DNA from: Collinsella tanakaei
GTDB taxonomy: Bacteria > Actinomycetota > Coriobacteriia > Coriobacteriales > Coriobacteriaceae
DNA: 64,000 bases
Direction of reading: 5' to 3'
Assembly: GCF_021531055.1 (NCBI RefSeq)
Contig: NZ_JADYTL010000003.1
Coordinates: forward strand, 124,001-188,000
Each line of letters opens with the position of its first letter. Within the stretch, counting starts at the first letter, position 1. This document shows, piece after piece, positions 31,101 to 38,905 of the stretch. The translations under genes were made by a program, and so were the position numbers. Under the pieces are notes generated by a model, which saw only the letters and a program-made list of their open reading frames with translations, searched no databases and was not told the DNA's origin.

Positions 31101-31114
31101 CGCCCGACCGCCAT
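28103..31114 (-). CDS. Large STAND-type ATPase regulator with C-terminal winged-helix/BTAD domain
   Basis: A 1003-residue probable transcription regulator. Near residue 48 is a P-loop (ISAPKGFGKTALVLQYI) with a Walker B-like VVIDNLP near 113, as in MalT/LuxR-type STAND ATPases. A long alpha-helical middle follows (about 300-750). The C-terminus has an OmpR/SARP-like winged helix (GGFHAERNGHVLTESAWRRK to LSSLRQALG, near 745-815) and then a bacterial transcriptional activation (BTAD) domain to the end. Standard SARPs carry this pair at the N-terminus. The ATG at 31114 follows AGGTGGGCGAG. An upstream in-frame ATG at 31336, 7 nt after a TATAGT box, would add 74 residues of atypical codon use. 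No target can be assigned. Confidence 0.8.
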   Translation of the reverse strand: MAVGRHIETDQVDRLETADHEKAAIGVYAGLIVKRDRLLHDLAAKGKSAGITIISAPKGFGKTALVLQYIAVVQTDPTRGYAQIIDADGMTKHELVRRLDEIGQSAPSGVGPLVVIDNLPLYGTAKIKEVVEVLRAMRGQGFEFVVTCLPTNRGFVAAMGDSALVSSQALTVQPREYPDWVRVFTISRRLDVYALTQGVPALVALLHAATERQNEVDLLEAGIVELYGSILRELRRERDALYRIVCTLILMGSGNLGDLERGGIRLRRDTMSRLIKAYPVFGIDSADRAFTCLGATGRAHDRLCSDIAARRPAFADRAVRILMKSGRTDDAVELARLTLSPRDSLVLATDYPVQFALAGHATFITEVFADGGATPTAGIEVGALLAVYVASLTLGNYRTARTSAHELRKRADEISQQVDPSDWDCACAVDEMWASCSGVRLPEMPPSFTSGKQRRDAELLRRHVSVYGKLIGGDGRVSWEGDDRPPMLHGSEMDIPALLLHADRCLDRALHGKQLERAELDDLEDMTERLLRRRLLPIAARMRMTVNTCRLSMGLPIVDERGFIDAGTIAVRESDLPTQLYCLAAEGWQALTLGQTANARFRGQQVLKLTGDGEGFLRTWAHLLERTAYLRETSRVKIRQDAEALDLTQEGCDAADAWSVALHLSAARFDSELAAWYSLNKTVMLDPWIMPTIRRVMDLLGPRCESLRQIVPRERGSFAEPNGRQEPPSETLRELLAGERIAEAGEVIINLFGGFHAERNGHVLTESAWRRKKAAVIAARLVLNLGTFVNRRTIIDELWPTAEYANGRECLYVTLSSLRQALGQHGDGPQYLLAQGEGIALNAEYVYTDIRSFDVLARTILLGGEESSAQRTIESCLKLEELYKGPLYIPDCGNTSYFVRMRSLFATRFIDCMIRGIDAALHVDNLACASWLVESALRQAPTREDLLRRAMDVYNRSGRRREVVALYNGHLHYLKREGGGLPEKETAAVYARIIDERSDPVML

Positions 31115-31574
31115 CGTCTCGCCCACCTTCCGTCGGTTGCTTCCCAACGATACGCACGGATGCGACCTCGACGACGGCGAATCTTTCCGATTCGTCCGCG
31201 CTGTCGGATCGCGGTAAGCGTCTGCCTTACGTACTGTCGGAGCCTGCGACCTCTCGCGACAAAACAGCACCGCAGCGCCTCCCGTTGGGGACAATCGCTC
31301 CGCCCATAGCTCATTCTCCCACGGGTTCATAGGCATGGTGTCGACTATACTTTACATTTCTAGCTGTTTTATATTGTTCTTAAATACTTTTCAGATATGG
31401 ACTTTCCGATTTCAAGTCCTATTCGGTACATTACGCCCCGTTGTCGGATGCCCCCGAGCTCCGTGTCCGCACGCTGTCGGACGTCCGGTCCTCCTGTGCG
31501 CTGCCGCATCGAACCGCGACACTCAGACCGTCGCCCAACACCCGTATAGCGTCCCACCCCACCCGTACACACGA
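31115..31574 (-). promoter_or_regulatory. Upstream region of the STAND regulator
   Basis: This 460-bp stretch is gene-free. On the minus strand TATAGT lies at 31344-31349 inside an unusually AT-rich tract (about 31340-31400), suggesting a promoter with a ~220-nt leader, or a leaderless start at 31336. No operator or second RNA structure is evident. Confidence 0.4.
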
Positions 31575-31606
31575 AAGCGCCCCAGGCGGCAAAGCCCGGG
31601 GCGCTC
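31575..31606 (-). terminator. nagB terminator
   Basis: The stem AGCGCCCCAGGC / GCCCGGGGCGCT (one mispair, read here on the plus strand) is followed on the minus strand by TTTCG, 48 bp past the nagB stop. Confidence 0.75.
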
Positions 31607-31653
31607 ATCAAAGGCAACCTGCATCATCGCGCGCAGGCGTGCTCGAACCTCGC

Positions 31654-32397
31654 TTATGCGAGCTCGTCACCGCACAGCGACAGCGCGGCCTCGTCGGCCA
31701 CGAGGACCGTGTTGGGGTGCAGCTGCAGGATCGAGGCGGGGCAGGACGGCGTGACCGGTCCGAAGCACATATCGTGAACGGCCTGAGCCTTCTTCTCGCC
31801 GTTCGCGGCGACCAGGATCATCTTGGCGAACATGATCGTCTGCACGCCCATGCTGAAGGCCTGGCGCGGCACATCGTCGATGCTGTCGAACAGACGGCTG
31901 TTGGCCTGGATGGTGGACTCGGTCAGATCGACGCAGTGGGTGCCCTTGGAGAAGTGGTCGTCGGGCTCGTTGAAGCCGATGTGACCGTTGTTGCCGATGC
32001 CCAGCAGCTGCAGATCCGGGTACCCGGCAGCAGCGACGGCCTCGTCGTAGGCGGCGCAGGCGGCCTCGTAATCCTCGGCCATGCCATCGGGCACATGCGT
32101 GTTGGCCTTGTCGATGTTCACGTGGTCGAACAGGTTCTCGTTCATGAAGTAACGGTAGCTCTGCGGATTGTCGCCGGAAAGGCCGCGATACTCGTCGAGG
32201 TTGTAGCTCACGACCTGCGAGAAGTCGATATCGCCCTTCTTGTACCACTCGACCAGCTGCTTGTAGGCGCCGATCGGCGTGGAGCCCGTCGCAAGACCCA
32301 GCACGCAACGGGGCTTCAGGATCACCTGCGCGGAGATGATGTTGGCGACCTTGCGGCTCATATCATCGTAGTCGCGTGCCTTGACGATCGTGATCAT
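31654..32397 (-). CDS. nagB: Glucosamine-6-phosphate deaminase
   Basis: A 247-residue enzyme that converts glucosamine-6-phosphate to fructose-6-phosphate and ammonia, the entry of amino sugars into glycolysis. Motifs: LGLATGSTPIGAYKQL (phosphate loop), SYNLDEYRGL, GIGNNGHIGFNEP (catalytic His/Asp region) and TESTIQANSR. The ATG at 32397 follows GGAAAGAGG; the frame's longer N-terminus has no homology. A PTS EIIA gene lies 89 bp upstream in the same direction, so they may be co-transcribed. Confidence 0.96.
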   Translation of the reverse strand: MITIVKARDYDDMSRKVANIISAQVILKPRCVLGLATGSTPIGAYKQLVEWYKKGDIDFSQVVSYNLDEYRGLSGDNPQSYRYFMNENLFDHVNIDKANTHVPDGMAEDYEAACAAYDEAVAAAGYPDLQLLGIGNNGHIGFNEPDDHFSKGTHCVDLTESTIQANSRLFDSIDDVPRQAFSMGVQTIMFAKMILVAANGEKKAQAVHDMCFGPVTPSCPASILQLHPNTVLVADEAALSLCGDELA

Positions 32398-32486
32398 AGT
32401 GGACCTCTTTCCTTTCCGGTTTCCCTTTTCCCGGTCTCCCATACAAACGGCCCTCCCGCTCGCGCGGAAAGGCCGCCTTACCAACG

Positions 32487-32984
32487 TTATCGCTCGCGTG
32501 CCGTGATGAGCTGATCGAGCTCGGACACGGTATCGCCCACGTTCCCCTTGATGCTTGCGTACTCGACGGAATTGCAGATCAAAATCGGCGCGGTCACGTC
32601 ATAGCCCTCGCTTTGGATGGCGTCGCGGTCGAATTCGATCAGCACGTCGCCTTTCTTGACGGTCTGGCCGACCTCGGCCTTCACGTTGAAGTGACGCCCA
32701 TCAAGCTTGACGGTATCCAATCCGATGTGGATCAGCACGTCGAGCCCCTCCTTGGTATGAAGGGCCAACGCATGCCCGGTCGGGAAGATCGCCTCGATCT
32801 TGGAATCGGACGGCGCGACGACCTTGTTGCCCGACGGCTCGATCGCGACGCCTTGTCCCAGCAGGCCTGCGGCAAACGTCTGGTCGTTGACATCGGACAG
32901 GGGGATGACCTTGCCCGCGATAGGCGATAGCAGCACGTTGCAGCGCCTGCGCAACCCAAACGAACTGATAAGCCTGTTGAACAT
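32487..32984 (-). CDS. PTS EIIA component, glucose type
   Basis: A 165-residue EIIA(Glc)-family phosphocarrier that accepts phosphate from HPr and passes it to EIIB domains. The family core is complete: VLLSPIAGKVIPLSDV near the N-terminus, then HTKEGLDVLIHIGLDTVKL, whose second His is the phosphorylated residue, and GHFNV-like DGRHFNVKAEVGQTVKKGD. The ATG at 32984 follows AAGGGGG. It is near nagB, which fits import of amino sugars or general sugar control; its partner EIIBC is not in the window nearby. Confidence 0.9.
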   Translation of the reverse strand: MFNRLISSFGLRRRCNVLLSPIAGKVIPLSDVNDQTFAAGLLGQGVAIEPSGNKVVAPSDSKIEAIFPTGHALALHTKEGLDVLIHIGLDTVKLDGRHFNVKAEVGQTVKKGDVLIEFDRDAIQSEGYDVTAPILICNSVEYASIKGNVGDTVSELDQLITARER

Positions 32985-33148
32985 GTTCCCCCTTGTGGCA
33001 TGTAGAAGCTTCCACGTCTGTATCGTACCGCAAACGACAGGATGAGAGAGTGTCGTTTTGTCCTATTTCGTGTCGCACGACGGTATATTCCACGCGCACG
33101 TGGAATGCGTCAGGCACCGTTTCGCCTCAGACAAACGCCGCGGCAAAG

Positions 33149-33183
33149 GAAAAGCGGGGCCCACCCGAAGGTAGGCCCCGCTT
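33149..33183 (-). terminator. rplM-rpsI operon terminator
   Basis: AAGCGGGGCC / GGCCCCGCTT with a T-run on the minus strand lies 25 bp past the rpsI stop. Confidence 0.9.
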
Positions 33184-33207
33184 GCGCGTACATATGACTC
33201 GAAGCGA

Positions 33208-33603
<396 letters not shown>

Positions 33604-33605
33604 CT

Positions 33606-34049
33606 TTAAGCCTCCAGCTCGATCTTAACGGGGTTCTGGGCAGCATGCGGATGCTCGGGACCCGCATAGACCTTGAGCTTCTTGAGCTGAGCGCGGCCGA
33701 GGGTGGTCTTGGGGAGCATGCCGCGGACGGCGCGCTCGATGACCTGCTCGGGGTGCTTGGCCATGGCCTGGCGGAAGCTCTCGGCCTTGAGGCCGCCATT
33801 GTAGCCGCTGTGACGGTAGTAGACCTTCTGGTCGGCCTTGTTGCCGGTAAGCTGGACCTTATCGGCGTTGATGACCACCACGAAGTCACCGCAGTCAGAG
33901 TTCGGGGTGAACTGAGGCTTGTTCTTACCGCGCAGGATCATGGCGACCTGCGTGGCCAGACGGCCCAGGACAGCACCCTCGGCATCGACGAGGACCCAGT
34001 TACGGGCGACCTCGCCCTGCTTGGCGTAGTGAGTCGACTTCTGAATCAC
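33606..34049 (-). CDS. rplM: 50S ribosomal protein L13
   Basis: The 147-residue L13 protein of the large subunit, with [39 protein letters not shown] and [15 protein letters not shown]. The GTG start at 34049 is preceded by GGAGGAGTCAA; the longer frame upstream is not homologous. It is first in the rplM-rpsI operon, driven by a near-consensus promoter 70 bp upstream. Confidence 0.97.
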   Translation of the reverse strand: MIQKSTHYAKQGEVARNWVLVDAEGAVLGRLATQVAMILRGKNKPQFTPNSDCGDFVVVINADKVQLTGNKADQKVYYRHSGYNGGLKAESFRQAMAKHPEQVIERAVRGMLPKTTLGRAQLKKLKVYAGPEHPHAAQNPVKIELEA

Positions 34050-34116
34050 TTGACTCCTCCATGTACAGTACGTGTGTCTTAACAGAGATTCACGGGGCTC
34101 TGCAAATGACCGTAGA

Positions 34117-34144
34117 ATTATAGCGCGCCCGCCTGCAAGGTCAA
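34117..34144 (-). promoter_or_regulatory. rplM-rpsI promoter
   Basis: On the minus strand TTGACC (34144-34139) and TATAAT (34122-34117) are separated by 16 bp. Transcription would start about 60 nt before the rplM GTG. Confidence 0.8.
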
Positions 34145-34196
34145 CGCGGCTTTTTGCTTCTCCCAGACTTTCTGCACATGTCGCGACCCACGAGTA

Positions 34197-34231
34197 ATGT
34201 CCCAATTTTCTCCTGGCCCTTTTTGGGACAT
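34197..34231. repeat. TGTCCC repeat (R5), copy 3
   Basis: A 35-bp imperfect palindrome, ATGTCCCAATTTTCTCC ... TTTTTGGGACAT, lies 12 bp before R1 copy D. It differs from copy 2 at two positions. Confidence 0.8.
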
Positions 34232-34242
34232 TCGGCTCAACG

Positions 34243-34436
34243 TGGGCAATTTGTTCAGATATGAAGGTTTCGCCTGAGCTTTAAGCGGAAGAATCGGGTC
34301 GCAGGCCTGAAAAACGCAACTCAAGCTGTCCGATTTGGCCTTATTTCAACTACCAACGCGAGCATCCAAGCGACGAGACAATACCAGACGATATCAGTTT
34401 GCCACCTGAAACCTTCATATCTGAACAGATTGCCCA
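34243..34436. repeat. R1 inverted-repeat element, copy D
   Basis: A 194-bp element with the R1 ends. The reverse complement of its interior matches copies B and C (CTGATATCGTCTGGTATT, CGTCGCTTGG, GGCCAAATCGGACAGC), so this copy is inserted in the opposite orientation relative to B and C. Confidence 0.88.
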
Positions 34437-34538
34437 AACCAGCGCTGTGGCGCCGTGATTACCGGCTCGATCCACCCTCAAACGTCGCCGAAATCCGGCG
34501 GACGCTTCCCGGCGATTCCATGTTGCAAGACGTGGGCG

Positions 34539-35408
34539 TCAGCCTAAGAAGGCCTCGATCTCAGCCAGATGCCGTTCGCACTCCTGGCGACCCTGAATGT
34601 ACAGGTCGAGCAGCTTGGCGGCGTCGTGTTCGATATGCCCGACCTCCACCGGCCGCGGTGGCGCCAGCACGAGGGCACGCCCCTGTTCCTCATAGCTCCA
34701 GATATGCTCACGCTGCTCGTTATAGCGCTCATGTCGGCTCGCGATCGCCTCGAGCAGGTACGGATACGCACCGTAGCGCGCCTTCGCGGGCCCCATCAGC
34801 TCGTACGGGCCCTTCTTGTAGGAACGATGCTGCGTGAGCACCACGAGCGCACGGTCGAATCCGGCATCCTCAAGTACATGCTCGACCGGTACCGAATCGG
34901 CCACGCCGCCATCCAGATACAGATGCCCGTCGATCTCAACCGGCGGCGCCATGAGCGGCAGCGAGGTCGAGGCGCGTACGACGTCGATATCGAGCACGGC
35001 GTTTTTGACCTCCATGTAGGCGGCCGTGCCGAACACGATATCGGTCGCGGTGGCGATAAGCGGCATGGGATTGGCCAGATACGTCTCGTTATCAAAGGGA
35101 TCGAGTCGATCCTGCACGTCGTTGAGCATGAAATCATAGCCGATCACGCTGCCGTTGCGAGCAAGCGACTTGCCGCCCATGTAGCGGCTGTCATTGCAGA
35201 AGGCGAGGTTGATGCGGTTGGGCCGACCGATCTGACGCGATTTGTAGCTCAGCGCGTTCAGCACGCCCGCCGAGACACCGTAGCAGGCATCGGGCTGCAC
35301 ATGATGCTCGAGCAGCACATCCAGCACGCCAGCCGTGAACTGGCCTCGGAAACTGCCGCCCTCCAAAATGATCGCCGTCTTGCCCGCGTTGCGTGCCCGT
35401 TCGTCCAT
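34539..35408 (-). CDS. Patatin-like phospholipase family protein
   Basis: A 289-residue patatin-fold hydrolase with a Ser-Asp dyad. The oxyanion loop is GGSFRGQFTAG near residue 20, the nucleophile Ser is in YGVSAGVLNAL (GxSxG) near 46, and the catalytic Asp is in YLDGGVADSVPV near 170. It probably cleaves acyl esters of phospholipids at the cytoplasmic face; no signal peptide is present. The ATG at 35408 (MDERARNAGKTAIILEGG) fits the family start, while the longer frame adds unrelated sequence. It is monocistronic, downstream of the pilus-operon terminator. Confidence 0.9.
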   Translation of the reverse strand: MDERARNAGKTAIILEGGSFRGQFTAGVLDVLLEHHVQPDACYGVSAGVLNALSYKSRQIGRPNRINLAFCNDSRYMGGKSLARNGSVIGYDFMLNDVQDRLDPFDNETYLANPMPLIATATDIVFGTAAYMEVKNAVLDIDVVRASTSLPLMAPPVEIDGHLYLDGGVADSVPVEHVLEDAGFDRALVVLTQHRSYKKGPYELMGPAKARYGAYPYLLEAIASRHERYNEQREHIWSYEEQGRALVLAPPRPVEVGHIEHDAAKLLDLYIQGRQECERHLAEIEAFLG

Positions 35409-35560
35409 ACGCCGCCCCCGCTCGAATAACCACCGAACGCCTCGACGCCCGGCTGCTGCTTCTGTTCTTCTACCACAAAGGACCGGCATGCAAACATACG
35501 AATACGCGAGCCGCACAACGACACGGCACCTCGCACGACGCCCGCGAACCGCATCAAAAC
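35409..35560. other. Spacer between pilus terminator and patatin gene
   Basis: No gene or clear promoter is visible. Together with 35601-35820, which holds only two small imperfect hairpins (near 35607-35635 and 35689-35707), it makes up the 412-bp gap around the terminator. Confidence 0.4.
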
Positions 35561-35600
35561 AAAAAGTGCCCGGATCCAGGGGTCGAGGCTGGATCCGGGC
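35561..35600 (-). terminator. Pilus operon terminator
   Basis: The perfect 12-bp stem GCCCGGATCCAG / CTGGATCCGGGC is followed on the minus strand by ACTTTTTGTTTTG. It is the first good terminator after the last pilin gene. Confidence 0.85.
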
Positions 35601-35820
35601 GAAGGGTGCCTGTCAGCAGGGTCGAAGTCGTGACAGGTACCGTACGTCACGCCTATCTGAGTCGGAGATGAAAGACGCGACGCAGCTCATTCGGACAAAA
35701 GTCCGGAATGGCCACTATGGATTACAGGCCGGACGACATGCATCGGCGCCGGACGTGCGCCATGCAAGGTCGCCGAACATATCGGGGTCACTGCAAACGG
35801 GTCATCAAAACCCGCGCACT

Positions 35821-36477
35821 CTACGAAGCACGACGGGCGCGAGCACGCAGCGCCAAACCGGCACCGCAGGCGAGCACGCCACCGGCGAGGACCATCACGA
35901 ACGGCAGGATGTTGTCACCGGTCTGCGGGATGTCCTCCTCGGGCGTCACGGGCGGCTCAGGAGCCTGCACGAGTTCCAGCTTGGGCGTAGCGTCCACGTC
36001 GTACACGTACGCGCCGTCCACGGTGTTGGGCATACCGATCAGGAACGAATCGATCGCCATGTAGCCATCGGCCGGCTCATGCTGGGCCACGAGGTACAGG
36101 CCGAGCTCCACATCGGTGAACACCGCGTGCCCCTCATCATCGATGGCCACAGTGGTTCCGCGCAAGCCGTGATCGTCCGCCCACGCAGCGAGCGCCTCGG
36201 CAGCCTCGGGCGACTGCAGATCGTCCAGAATCACGCCGCTGCCCCGGTAGTCGTCACCGAGCGCGAACAGATAGTTGCCGTCATCGGACACGACGTCGCC
36301 CACACGGTACAGCGCCAGCGTTCCGCCGGGAACCGCCACGTCGTCATACGTCATATCGACAGCGATCGTACCGGTGCGCGACGTGTCGGGAACATCGTGC
36401 GCATAGGCGCTCACGGCGCCCGCGCACATCACGACGAGCGTGAACGCAAGCAGAGACGCACGTTTGAGAAGCTTCAT
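35821..36477 (-). CDS. LPXTG-type minor (base) pilin
   Basis: A 218-residue surface protein. Residues 1-26 are a signal peptide (LLAFTLVVMCAGAVSAYA), the middle is a SpaB-like beta-rich domain (VPGGTLALYRVGDV ... GLYLVAQHEP), and the end is a cell-wall sorting signal: IPQTG (183-187), a hydrophobic helix and the tail RARARRAS. Isoleucine replaces the first Leu of LPXTG, which class C sortases and housekeeping sortases can accept. Small size and last position in the operon fit the basal pilin that anchors the fibre to peptidoglycan. The ATG at 36477 follows AGTAGGAGGG in the sortase 3' end. Confidence 0.85.
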   Translation of the reverse strand: MKLLKRASLLAFTLVVMCAGAVSAYAHDVPDTSRTGTIAVDMTYDDVAVPGGTLALYRVGDVVSDDGNYLFALGDDYRGSGVILDDLQSPEAAEALAAWADDHGLRGTTVAIDDEGHAVFTDVELGLYLVAQHEPADGYMAIDSFLIGMPNTVDGAYVYDVDATPKLELVQAPEPPVTPEEDIPQTGDNILPFVMVLAGGVLACGAGLALRARARRAS

Positions 36478-36488
36478 GCGATGCCCTC

Positions 36489-37307
36489 CTACTTCCTGTT
36501 GCGCGCACGGACGCGCAACGCGATTCCTGTTCCTATCGCCGCGACGCCGAGTAGCAACGCGACGAGCGCCACCGTCTGCGGTGTGATGGGCGATGTCGCG
36601 ACCTCGGCGGACACGCCGGAGACGCGATGCCCCCTCACCAGCAGGCGATGGGAGTTGATCCCGTAGGGCGTGCACGTGACGAGCGTGCACAGATCCCGAT
36701 CGGGATCGATGGCGAGCGCGTCCATGTCGTACGGATCGACGACGAGGATCTGATCGACCTCATAGGTCATGGTCCTGTCGAGAACCGTCAGGGTGAACGT
36801 GTCGCCCTCCTCGAGCTTGTCGAGGCCGGTGAACAGCTCCGCGCTCGGCAGGCCGCGATGGCCCGACAAGACGCAGTGCGTCCCCACTCCGCCGGTGGGC
36901 AGCGAACTGCCCTCGAGGTGACCGGCGCCCACCTGCAGGACGGATTCCTCCGTACCGTGGTAGATCGGCATCGAAACGCCGAGCCGCGGGATGTCGAGAT
37001 ACCCCATGATGCCGGTGTCGGAAACCCTGAGCTCGTTCTCGTAGAGCGCCCGCTCCGAGTTGTTCATCTCGAAGCGGTCCGGGTCCTGGGCAAGCTCGGC
37101 GTTGTATTGCTCCGCCTGTTCCCAGAGCTCGTCGTAGCGCTCCTCGTCAAGCTCCGACACCTGCTCGGTGTAGTCGACGATCGCCTGCGACATGTGGAAC
37201 GAGTTCCACAAGTTGCTGACTGTCGGATACAGCAGCAAGGACAACCCAACGACGAGCAGCGCGATCAGGACGATGTTGGATGCCTTGATCCGGTTGGTCT
37301 TTCTCAC
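36489..37307 (-). CDS. Class C sortase (pilin polymerase)
   Basis: A 272-residue transpeptidase that links pilin subunits. It has an N-terminal membrane anchor (10-35), a long helix, a possible lid segment (ELAQDPDRF near 71-79), catalytic His150 (VLSGHRGLP), Cys212 (TLVTCTPYGINSHR) and Arg221, and a C-terminal transmembrane helix (245-265), the class C layout. The GTG start at 37307 follows AAGGAG by 9 nt; the longer frame runs into the major pilin gene. It lies between the major and minor pilin genes, as in SpaA/Flp-type sortase operons. Confidence 0.95.
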   Translation of the reverse strand: MRKTNRIKASNIVLIALLVVGLSLLLYPTVSNLWNSFHMSQAIVDYTEQVSELDEERYDELWEQAEQYNAELAQDPDRFEMNNSERALYENELRVSDTGIMGYLDIPRLGVSMPIYHGTEESVLQVGAGHLEGSSLPTGGVGTHCVLSGHRGLPSAELFTGLDKLEEGDTFTLTVLDRTMTYEVDQILVVDPYDMDALAIDPDRDLCTLVTCTPYGINSHRLLVRGHRVSGVSAEVATSPITPQTVALVALLLGVAAIGTGIALRVRARNRK

Positions 37308-37431
37308 GCTGGGCTCTCCTTGCCGCTGTGCCAAGCGGCACGTGTCTGGTCGTGTCCCCGAACCGGGAGGGCGGGCGATACGCTCGCCCTCCCGACTGGG
37401 ACGCCATGCCCCTATGGGCGGATGGACGAAA

Positions 37432-38844
37432 CTACTTGATGTTCGCGGAACGCTTGCGGTACACGAGCGTGCCGGCAGCCGCAACGACGATGATGCCGCC
37501 GGCCACGTAGAAGATCGTGGTGCCCATGCCACCAGTGGTGGGCAGGAGGGAACCGGCCTTGTTGACGACGTGGACGCCGCCGTGATCCCAAATACCGCCA
37601 TCGACAGTTGCCTCGTTGTTGGCATCCTTAATAGTGATCTCAACGCGCTCGGCAAGCTTGTTGTATCCGTCGGGAGCCTTGGTCTCCTCGAGCCAGTAGG
37701 TGTCGGAATCAAAGCCATAAATCCTGAGCTGGCCGTTGACGGTGGTGATGTACTCGACACCCTTCTCGCCGTCCTTGGCGAGGCGATACACGCCGTCGGA
37801 CACCTTGATGAGGGCGATCTCGTTGCCACCGGTCTTGGCGTTGAAGAGCTTGAACTGGGCACCGTCGAGGACCACGTTGCTACCGTCGGTCTTCACGACG
37901 TCGACCTTATAGGTGTAGGTCTTGGTCTCGTCCCACTCGGTGTAAATCCCGTCACCGTACTCGAGTCGGGTCTTGTTGGGGTTGTCCTCGTCAGCGATCA
38001 AGGCGTTCTCGTTCAGCACGGCGGTATAGGTGACCTCAATCTTGGTCTCAGTCTTGATGGAGTCGAGGTAAGCCTGGGTGAACGTGACGTGGAAGTCGCA
38101 GCCGTCGTTGAGACCTTCGGTGGTAACGGTATAGTCCTCGCCCTCGGTCAGGCCGGTCACCTTGATGGAATCCTTGTTGAGCGTAAGGCCGGCGGACAAA
38201 TCGTCGTGCAGAACATAGTTCTGCGCGCCTTCGCTAGCGGTGATGGTCGTCTTGAACGGAACCGTATCACCGATCTCAGCGGTGCTGCTGTCGCCCCAGC
38301 TGCCGTTAGAATCCTCCTGGACCTGCTTCTCAACGGGCGGAACCTTGTTCTTCTCCTTCATCTCGACGTTCGGAATCGTGGTGTCGAGCGAGCAGAGGGA
38401 GCCGACCGTGGTGTCCACGAGGTAGTAACCGAGGTTCAGGCCGGTGAACTGGACCGTAGCGTTATCTGCGGTCTTGGTGGCGGCAGGGCTGATGCTGTTC
38501 GCCTCGGCGTACGCGAGCGCGGCCTTGGCAAAGGCGGCGACATCGGCATCCTTGACCCACGTCACATAGCCCTGGTCGTCGATGCTGACGTACTGGGTCT
38601 GGGACTTGAGCCACTCGGCCCAATCGTCGTTCGCCTTGTAGGAGTAGGCCTTGGCATCGGTGTTGTAGCTCTCGAGCACGAGCACCTGATAGGCCTTGTA
38701 GGTGTGGCCGACCTCAGCGTTGCTGATGGTGATCGAGCCGCTGTTGTCATTGGCGCCCTGCGCCGCGAAGGCGGAGGTTGCCGTCATGGCAAAGACCATG
38801 ACTGTGGCCATGACCAGGCCAAGCAGCTTCTTCAAATGCCTCAT
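37432..38844 (-). CDS. Major pilin subunit, SpaA type, LPXTG-anchored
   Basis: A 470-residue fimbrial shaft protein. It has a signal peptide (1-28, ending SAFAA), a D1-like domain, a pilin-motif region with VEKQVQE near 170 whose Lys probably joins subunits, two Cna-B/SpaA-type isopeptide domains, an E-box (WLEETKAPDGYNKL near 385) and the sorting signal LPTTG (434-438) followed by a hydrophobic helix and KRSANIK. The ATG at 38844 is preceded by GAGAGGATGTAACCC. The lower GC and AAC/AAG-rich codon use compared with neighbours is typical of surface antigens. It is the second gene of the operon. Confidence 0.93.
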   Translation of the reverse strand: MRHLKKLLGLVMATVMVFAMTATSAFAAQGANDNSGSITISNAEVGHTYKAYQVLVLESYNTDAKAYSYKANDDWAEWLKSQTQYVSIDDQGYVTWVKDADVAAFAKAALAYAEANSISPAATKTADNATVQFTGLNLGYYLVDTTVGSLCSLDTTIPNVEMKEKNKVPPVEKQVQEDSNGSWGDSSTAEIGDTVPFKTTITASEGAQNYVLHDDLSAGLTLNKDSIKVTGLTEGEDYTVTTEGLNDGCDFHVTFTQAYLDSIKTETKIEVTYTAVLNENALIADEDNPNKTRLEYGDGIYTEWDETKTYTYKVDVVKTDGSNVVLDGAQFKLFNAKTGGNEIALIKVSDGVYRLAKDGEKGVEYITTVNGQLRIYGFDSDTYWLEETKAPDGYNKLAERVEITIKDANNEATVDGGIWDHGGVHVVNKAGSLLPTTGGMGTTIFYVAGGIIVVAAAGTLVYRKRSANIK

Positions 38845-38905
38845 GGGTTACATCCTCTCGTTCGTTCCCATTTGGTACTTACTTGCAGATACAGACGATT
38901 CAAAA

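Noticed and set aside
31115-31336. N-terminal extension of the STAND regulator to the ATG at 31336
   Set aside because: Codon third positions are clearly less GC-rich than in the body of the gene, and rare codons are frequent; the ATG at 31114 has a better site. The leaderless alternative remains possible.
35607-35710. Small hairpins TGCCTGTCA/TGACAGGTA and TTCGGAC/GTCCGGAA downstream of the last pilin gene
   Set aside because: They are imperfect and lack T-runs; the terminator at 35561-35600 explains transcript ending better.
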